Below are positions 7,122 through 11,795 of a stretch of DNA of 11,795 nt, in pieces. The stretch lies in assembly GCA_034926235.1 (NCBI GenBank), contig JAYFRE010000125.1, forward strand, positions 1-11,795, written 5' to 3'. Position 1 is the first letter of the stretch. Every line of letters starts with the position of its first letter. The notes under the pieces are model-generated. The model saw nothing but the letters and a program-made list of their open reading frames with translations, searched no databases and had not been told where the DNA came from. This DNA comes from JAYFRE01 sp034926235. Lineage in GTDB: Bacteria; Pseudomonadota; Alphaproteobacteria; Rhodospirillales; Magnetospirillaceae. The position numbers and the translations under genes are program-made.

Positions 7122-10100
7122 CTATCCTTCATCCCGCGCCGGGGCCGCCGGGCTGTCCAGCCTCGCGCGCCGCCGGCACCAGAGCCGGACTCGTTCCATG
7201 TAAAGATAGATCACCGGCGTGGTGTAGAGGGTCAGAAGCTGACTGAAGACCAGGCCGCCGACAATGGCGATGCCAAGCGGGCGACGCAGTTCGCCCCCGG
7301 TGCCTTGATCGAGCGCGAGCGGGATTGCGCCTAAAAGGGCGGCCAGGGTCGTCATCATGATCGGCCGGAACCGCAGCAAACAGGCCTGAAAGATCGCCTC
7401 GTCCGGCGGTTTGCCTTCCTCGCGTTCGGCGACCAGGGCAAAATCGATCATCATGATCGCGTTCTTTTTGACGATACCCATCAAGAGAACGATGCCGATC
7501 AGCCCCAGCAGCGACAGATCCTGGCCGGCGGCAAGCAAGGCCAGTAGCGCGCCGATGCCGGCGGACGGCAAGGTGGACAGGATCGTCACCGGGTGGATGG
7601 CGCTTTCGTACAACATGCCGAGCACGATATAGATCACCACCAACGCAGCCAGGATCAGCAACGGCGTGCTTTCCAGTGCGACGCGGAATTCGGCGGCATC
7701 GCCCGAAAATGCGCCCTGGACGGTATCGGGCACGTTCAAGCCTGCCTCCGCCGCCTCGATGGCCGCGACCGCCTCGCCCAGGGACACGCCCGACGCTAAG
7801 TTGAAGCTTAAGGTGACGGACGGGAATTGCCCTTCATGCGTCACCAGCAAGGGTTCGGTTTCAAGCGAGATCCGGGCGAAAGAGGACAGCGGCACCAGGG
7901 TCCCATTATCGGATTGGACGTAAAGCCGCGCCAGGCCTTCCGGGCCGCTCCGGAACCGGTCGGTCGCTTCCAGAATGACCCGATACTGGTTGACCTGGCT
8001 GTAGATGGTCGAAATCTGGCGTTGGCCGAAGGCGGAATAGAGCGTGTTGACGACCGAGGACATGCTGACCCCCAGACGTCCCGCCTGGTCGCGGTCCACC
8101 TCGATCCTGGCCTGAAGTCCCTTATCCAACTGGTCGCTGGCAACATCCGTTAATTGAGGCAGCGCCTTCAGCGCTTCTTCGATCCTAGGTGCGATGCCCG
8201 CCAGGCGCTCGCCATCCACATCCGTCAGGGTGAATTGGTATTGGGTGCGGCTGCTGCGCGCCCCGATCTGGATGTCCTGCGCCGCCTGCATATGCACGGA
8301 CAAGCCGGGCAGGGACGCCAAAGCGCGGGATAGCCGGCCGATGATGGTGTCGATAGAGGCGTTCCGCTCGCCTTTCGGCTTCAGCGCGATCGTCATCCGG
8401 CCGCTATTGGCGGTGACGTTGGTCGTCCCCGCTCCCAGAAAGGACGCCACGCCGGTCACGTCCGGATCGGCTTTGACAATCTCGGCCGCCTGGGCCTGAA
8501 GCGCCGCCATCGCCGGAAAGGAGATGTCCTGGCGGGCGTCGGTGGTGGCGACGATCAGGCCGGTATCCTGCATCGGCAGGAATCCCTTGGGCATCGCCAC
8601 ATAAGACAAAATCGTCGCCGCCAGCGTGACCAGGAACAGGATCAGTGTCGCCCGCTGATGGCGCATCACCACCGTCAGAGTCTTTTCGTAGAATGCCAGC
8701 AAACGCTCGAACAGCCCATGCCGGCTCGGCGCTTCCTCTCCTGGCGGCACGGGACGCAACATATAGGCGCACATCATCGGGGTCAGCGACAAGGAGATCG
8801 CCGCCGAGATCACGACCGCTATGCTCAAGGTCAGGGCGAATTCGCGGAACAAACGTCCGACGATGCCGCTCATGAACAAAAGCGGGATGAACACCGCCAC
8901 CAGCGAGACGGTAAGCGAAACCACGGTAAACCCGATCTCGCGCGCACCGAGATAGGCCGCCTTCAGCGCGGAATGCCCTTTTTCGACATAGCGCATGATG
9001 TTTTCGACCATCACGATCGCGTCATCGACCACGAAACCAGCCGAAATGGTCAGCGCCATCAGGGATAGATTGTCGAGCGAGAACCCTAAAAAGGACATGA
9101 CGCCGAAGGTCGCCACCACCGACAGGGGCAAGGCCACGCCGGGGATCACGGTCGCGCGGCCCGAACGCAGGAACAGGAAGATCACCATCACCACCAACCC
9201 GACGGTCAGGATCAGGGTGAACTGGACGTCGGCGACCGAAGCGCGGATGGTCGCCGTGCGGTCGGCCAGAATCGTCACATCGACCCCTTGCGGGATGGAA
9301 CGGCGCACCTCGGGCAGACGTTCCTTGACCAGATCGGCGGTGGCGACGATGTTCGCCCCCGGCTGGCGCTGGACATCGACGATCACCGCCGGCTTTCCGT
9401 TGAACCAGCCGCCGACTTTGGTGTCTTCAAGCCCGTTAATCACCGTGCCGACATCACGGACGCGCACCGGCGCGCCGTCCTTCCAGGCGATGATCTGCGC
9501 CGCATATTGGTCGATGTCGGTGATTTGGTCGTTGGAACCGACGGACAGCGACTGAAGCTCGCCTTCAAGCGTGCCTTTCGGCAGATTGGCGTTGGCCTTG
9601 GCCAATGCGCCGCGCAGGCTTTCGATGCCGATGCCGTAGGACGCCAGCCGGGCGGGATCGATCTGGATGCGAAACGCCGGACGCTGTCCGCCCTGGACCT
9701 GGACCCGGCCCACACCCGAAACCTGCGAAAGCTTCTGGGCCAGCAGCGTATCGACGATGTCGTTGAGCCGGGTCGCCGGCAGGGTGTCGGACGTCAGCGC
9801 CAGGGTCAGGATCGGCGGATCGGCGGGATTGACCTTAGCGTAGGAAGGCGGGTAGGGCAGGTTGTCGGGCAGAACGCCATTGGCGGCGTTGATCGCCGCT
9901 TGCACATCCTCGGCGGCGGAATCGATGCTTTTGGTCAGGATGAATTGCAAGGTGATGGCGCTCATCCCATAGGCGCTGGTTGAGCTCATCGATTGCAGGC
10001 CGGCGATCCGCCCGAACTGACGTTCGAGCGGCGTCGTCACCAGCGAAACCATCGTTTCCGCCGATGCGCCCGGCAGGCGCGTCGTCACCTGAATGGTCGG

Positions 10101-10226
10101 AAAATCGACCTCGGGCAGCGCCGACACCGGCAACATGCGATAGCCCAGGAGTCCGCCCAGCATCAGCGCGAAAGCCAGCAGCCACGTCGCCACCGGCCGC
10201 GCGATGAAGGGCGCGGAGATGTTCAT
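7122..10226 (-). CDS. mdtB: RND efflux pump subunit, MdtB/MuxB-like
   Basis: This is the first of two paralogous RND proton antiporters, 1034 aa, full length. The N-terminal pattern (RPVATWLLAFALMLGGLLGYRMLPVSALPEVDFPTIQV as two conserved blocks, then TTPLERQFGRIAGLQSMSS and KVNPADPPILTLAL) matches MdtB. The topology is that of the family: TM1 at 10-30, a large periplasmic loop, TM2-6 at about 335-490, TM7 at about 525-545, a second loop, and TM8-12 at about 855-1010. Proton-relay residues are present: Asp401 and Asp402 (GFVVDDAIVMVEN) and Lys921 (GIVKKNAIMMIDFA). The gene begins six bases after the adaptor stop, with a GGGGA ribosome site overlapping the adaptor's last codons. It shares extensive similarity with its downstream neighbour, including one 38-base identical DNA block. 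It probably co-assembles with that neighbour as a heterotrimer, docked to the adaptor encoded upstream. Confidence 0.95.
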   Translation of the reverse strand: MNISAPFIARPVATWLLAFALMLGGLLGYRMLPVSALPEVDFPTIQVTTRLPGASAETMVSLVTTPLERQFGRIAGLQSMSSTSAYGMSAITLQFILTKSIDSAAEDVQAAINAANGVLPDNLPYPPSYAKVNPADPPILTLALTSDTLPATRLNDIVDTLLAQKLSQVSGVGRVQVQGGQRPAFRIQIDPARLASYGIGIESLRGALAKANANLPKGTLEGELQSLSVGSNDQITDIDQYAAQIIAWKDGAPVRVRDVGTVINGLEDTKVGGWFNGKPAVIVDVQRQPGANIVATADLVKERLPEVRRSIPQGVDVTILADRTATIRASVADVQFTLILTVGLVVMVIFLFLRSGRATVIPGVALPLSVVATFGVMSFLGFSLDNLSLMALTISAGFVVDDAIVMVENIMRYVEKGHSALKAAYLGAREIGFTVVSLTVSLVAVFIPLLFMSGIVGRLFREFALTLSIAVVISAAISLSLTPMMCAYMLRPVPPGEEAPSRHGLFERLLAFYEKTLTVVMRHQRATLILFLVTLAATILSYVAMPKGFLPMQDTGLIVATTDARQDISFPAMAALQAQAAEIVKADPDVTGVASFLGAGTTNVTANSGRMTIALKPKGERNASIDTIIGRLSRALASLPGLSVHMQAAQDIQIGARSSRTQYQFTLTDVDGERLAGIAPRIEEALKALPQLTDVASDQLDKGLQARIEVDRDQAGRLGVSMSSVVNTLYSAFGQRQISTIYSQVNQYRVILEATDRFRSGPEGLARLYVQSDNGTLVPLSSFARISLETEPLLVTHEGQFPSVTLSFNLASGVSLGEAVAAIEAAEAGLNVPDTVQGAFSGDAAEFRVALESTPLLILAALVVIYIVLGMLYESAIHPVTILSTLPSAGIGALLALLAAGQDLSLLGLIGIVLLMGIVKKNAIMMIDFALVAEREEGKPPDEAIFQACLLRFRPIMMTTLAALLGAIPLALDQGTGGELRRPLGIAIVGGLVFSQLLTLYTTPVIYLYMERVRLWCRRRARLDSPAAPARDEG
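7125..7130 (-). promoter_or_regulatory. Ribosome binding site of the second RND gene
   Basis: The minus strand reads GAAGGA, six bases before ATG 7118. It is embedded in the final codons of the preceding RND gene, whose TAG ends three bases before the new start. This supports ATG 7118 and coupled translation of the two pump subunits. Confidence 0.7.
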
Positions 10227-10232
10227 CGCCGT

Positions 10233-11456
10233 CTATTCCCCGCTCTTCCCGGTTTCGCCGGCCAGCCGGACCTTGGCCCCCGGTCTGAGCCGGGCCATGC
10301 CATCGACCACCACGGTTTCTCCGGCCTTGAGGCCGTCATCCATCAGCGCGCGCCCATCCTCGATCACGGCCACCGACACATTGCGCATCTCGACCGTGTC
10401 GTCGGGCTTCACGACATAGACATAAAGCCCTTGCGGTCCGCGCTGAAGAGCGGGAGCGGGGATCACCAGTCCATCTTTGCGCACGGACAGACGCAGGCGG
10501 ACATCGGTGAAACCGCCGGGCCACAGATGACGTTCCTTGTTCGGAAACACCGCCTTCAGCGTGACCGTGCCGGTGGACTCGTTGATCTGATTGTCGATCA
10601 CCTCCAGCCGCCCTTCATCGACCACCGTTTTACCGTCCGAATCCACTGCCAGGGCGGTAAGCGTCTCGCTTTTGCCCATTGCATCGGCGATGGCGCGCAA
10701 TTTCTGCTGCGGCACGGTGAATTGAACGGCGATGGGCTCTATCTGCGTCACCATCACGATGCCGGTACTGTCGCTGGAACGCACGATGTTGCCCGGATCG
10801 ATCAGACGCAACCCGACCCGGCCCGAAATGGGGGCGGTGATGGTCGTGTAATCCAGTTCGGTCCGTGCGCTGGCAATGGCCGCCTGACCGGCTTTGACCG
10901 CAGCCTCCAATTCCCGGACCGTGGCGCGCTGGGTATCGACGGTCTGCCCCGACACACGATCTCCCAGCCCGATATAGCGGGCAAGATCGAGGCGGGCGGC
11001 GTCGAGCTTGGCCTGATTCTGGTCCCGATCCGCCACGGCCTGGTCGTATTGCGCTTGATAAAGGCGGCGATCGAGACGGGCGAGGACATCGCCCGCCTTC
11101 ACATCCTGGCCCTCCTTGAACAGGACCTCCAGCAATTCGCCATCGACGCGGCTTTTGACGGTGACGGCGTAATAGGCATGAACCGTGCCGATCCCGTCGA
11201 GATAGATCGGCACGTCTTCCTGCATGACCGGCTGGGCCATAACCGGCAGCGCCGGCACGCCGCCGGGTCCGCCGCCGCCTTTACCGCCATGGCTTCGATA
11301 CCAAGTCAATCCGGCGATAGCGGCCAGCACCAGGGCGAGAAGGACAAGAGGGACGACCCGCTGGGGCCGTTTGCGCATTGCTTGAATCATCGATCCGACT
11401 TTCTGCCACATCCCCGCCGTCATACCGCTTGGCGCGCGGCGCCCTGGCGGAAGCAT
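10233..11456 (-). CDS. mdtA: RND pump periplasmic adaptor (membrane fusion protein), MdtA-like
   Basis: This is the periplasmic adaptor that joins the RND trimer to the outer-membrane channel. The frame is 407 aa from ATG 11456. In order: an N-terminal anchor (hydrophobic about 34-52), a glycine-rich linker (HGGKGGGGPGG, 56-66), first lipoyl half (VKSRVDGELLEVLFKEGQDV, 100-119), helical hairpin (about 130-197), second lipoyl half (LDYTTITAPISGRVGLRLID, 201-220), beta-barrel (about 233-320, with STGTVTL) and membrane-proximal domain (to about 400). The tract DVPIYLDGIGTV and the motif SRVDG match MdtA. The start is uncertain. Internal ATGs at residues 12, 16, 23 and 27 exist, none with a clear ribosome site; Met23 (11390) or Met27 (11378) would give the short cytoplasmic leader usual for MdtA. 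There is no lipobox, so a transmembrane anchor is predicted. It is the first gene of the pump operon, and its upstream region carries the repeat described separately. Confidence 0.94.
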   Translation of the reverse strand: MLPPGRRAPSGMTAGMWQKVGSMIQAMRKRPQRVVPLVLLALVLAAIAGLTWYRSHGGKGGGGPGGVPALPVMAQPVMQEDVPIYLDGIGTVHAYYAVTVKSRVDGELLEVLFKEGQDVKAGDVLARLDRRLYQAQYDQAVADRDQNQAKLDAARLDLARYIGLGDRVSGQTVDTQRATVRELEAAVKAGQAAIASARTELDYTTITAPISGRVGLRLIDPGNIVRSSDSTGIVMVTQIEPIAVQFTVPQQKLRAIADAMGKSETLTALAVDSDGKTVVDEGRLEVIDNQINESTGTVTLKAVFPNKERHLWPGGFTDVRLRLSVRKDGLVIPAPALQRGPQGLYVYVVKPDDTVEMRNVSVAVIEDGRALMDDGLKAGETVVVDGMARLRPGAKVRLAGETGKSGE

Positions 11457-11463
11457 CCTGGGA

Positions 11464-11518
11464 ACAACCTGTTACACCGTTATGACCACCGCCGCCCGAA
11501 CCCGTGACAATCTGTTAC
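11464..11518. promoter_or_regulatory. Candidate operator: 12-base direct repeat upstream of the pump operon
   Basis: On the plus strand ACAACCTGTTAC (11464-11475) recurs as ACAATCTGTTAC (11507-11518): 11 of 12 bases match, with a period of 43 bases, close to four helical turns. On the transcribed strand each copy is centred on a weak dyad of the form AACA-NNN-TGTT. Paired, phased sites just before the adaptor gene suit a dimeric repressor or a response regulator. The repeat is seen directly; the operator role is inferred, and no regulator gene is in the window to match it with. Confidence 0.4.
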
Positions 11519-11534
11519 CGCGCCCCCGGGGCCT

Positions 11535-11564
11535 ATTATCTCTTTTCCCGCCCTTCGCTTTTAA
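11535..11564 (-). promoter_or_regulatory. Possible sigma70-type promoter of the efflux operon
   Basis: The minus strand reads TTAAAA (11559-11564), 18 bases, then GATAAT (11535-11540). That is four of six and five of six matches to the -35 and -10 consensus. Transcription would start near 11528, giving a leader that contains both copies of the direct repeat. The element begins just beyond the T-run of the elongation factor G terminator, so it would uncouple the pump from that gene. It is a weak match in an AT-richer patch and could be coincidental. Confidence 0.33.
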
Positions 11565-11573
11565 CACAAAAGA

Positions 11574-11621
11574 AAAGCCCCGCCGCCATCCCCCGAAGAT
11601 CGGAAGAGGCTGCGGGGCTTT
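11574..11621 (-). terminator. Intrinsic terminator of the elongation factor G gene
   Basis: Perfect ten-base arms AAAGCCCCGC (11574-11583) and GCGGGGCTTT (11612-11621) enclose a 28-base loop. On the minus strand the second arm runs into TTTTCTTTTGTG, a good U-tract for transcription arriving from the elongation factor gene, whose stop is at 11650. The loop is longer than usual. On the plus strand the hairpin is followed only by CCATGG, so it is directional. Confidence 0.8.
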
Positions 11622-11649
11622 CCATGGATCACGGAAAAGACCGCCGGGA

Positions 11650-11795
11650 TCAGGCCGTGGGCAGGCTCATCTTGGAGATGACCTCGTCAGCAACCTGCTT
11701 GGGCACCGGATCGTAATGCGAGAATTCCATGGTGTAGGAGGCACGACCCGACGTCATGCCGCGCAGCTGGCCGATATAGCCGAACATCTCGGACA
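11650..11795 (-). CDS. fusA: Elongation factor G, C-terminal end (gene continues beyond window)
   Basis: Hand translation from the right edge gives 47 residues, SEMFGYIGQLRGMTSGRASY and then TMEFSHYDPVPKQV..., ending KMSLPTA and a TGA at 11650-11652. The MFGY...LR.MT.GRASYTMEF block is the signature of EF-G domain V, which contacts the ribosome during GTP-driven translocation. Only the last tenth or less of the usual roughly 690-residue protein is visible. It is followed directly by a terminator and not by a tuf gene. That suggests either the end of a str-like operon with a different order or a second, stand-alone EF-G copy. The available piece cannot separate EF-G from EF-G2-type paralogues. 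Confidence 0.9.
   Translation of the reverse strand, partial: SEMFGYIGQLRGMTSGRASYTMEFSHYDPVPKQVADEVISKMSLPTA

Noticed and set aside
9993..11507. Long plus-strand open frame (504 codons) opposite the adaptor and first RND gene
   Set aside because: It lies antisense to two strongly conserved genes, its translation is low-complexity (rich in His, Gln, Arg, Asp and Gly), and it shows no family motif. It is a GC-skew shadow, as are the long plus-strand frames at 811-1995, 2683-3726 and 3954-5219.
11597..11608. AGATCGGAAGAG, identical to the first 12 bases of a common sequencing adapter
   Set aside because: The next base differs from the adapter, and the sequence continues as the matched arm of a sensible terminator, so it is most likely coincidence rather than contamination.

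Overview
The window looks like a piece of a GC-rich alphaproteobacterial chromosome. This is inferred from the GC-rich, GC-ending codon use, from an envelope lipoprotein of the glycine-zipper type common in that class, and from overall gene style. A Rhodospirillales-like host is a guess. Every gene I can support is on the minus strand, so the biological reading order is from high to low coordinates. No RNA gene, CRISPR array, insertion sequence or phage gene was seen, and there is no gene-free stretch over 300 bases.

Right edge (11650-11795): the last 47 codons of an elongation factor G gene, followed by an intrinsic terminator (11574-11621). The spacer (11457-11649) then holds a possible promoter (11535-11564) and a 12-base direct repeat with a 43-base period, a candidate operator for the next operon.

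Core (2599-11456): a tightly packed four-gene tripartite efflux operon in the order adaptor (MdtA-like), RND pump (MdtB-like), second RND pump (MdtC-like), outer-membrane lipoprotein channel (OprM/NodT-like). Junctions are a 6-base gap, a 3-base gap and a 4-base ATGA overlap. Two of the internal starts have very good Shine-Dalgarno sequences. In the known MdtABC and MuxABC systems the two RND proteins assemble into one heterotrimer, so the four proteins here probably form a single envelope-spanning, proton-driven drug or metabolite exporter. No regulator for it lies inside the window.

Left part (568-2490): a YddA-type (SbmA/BacA-related) ABC transporter with fused membrane and nucleotide-binding domains. 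Its nucleotide-binding domain has lost nearly every catalytic motif: the Walker A lysine, the LSGG-type signature, the Walker B aspartate and the switch histidine. The reading frame is intact and the membrane half is well conserved. This is the most unusual item in the window. Its 3' end also contains a strong in-frame inverted repeat (579-644). Left edge (1-428): the start of a small glycine-zipper surface lipoprotein gene, cut by the window end, with two palindromes in its upstream region.
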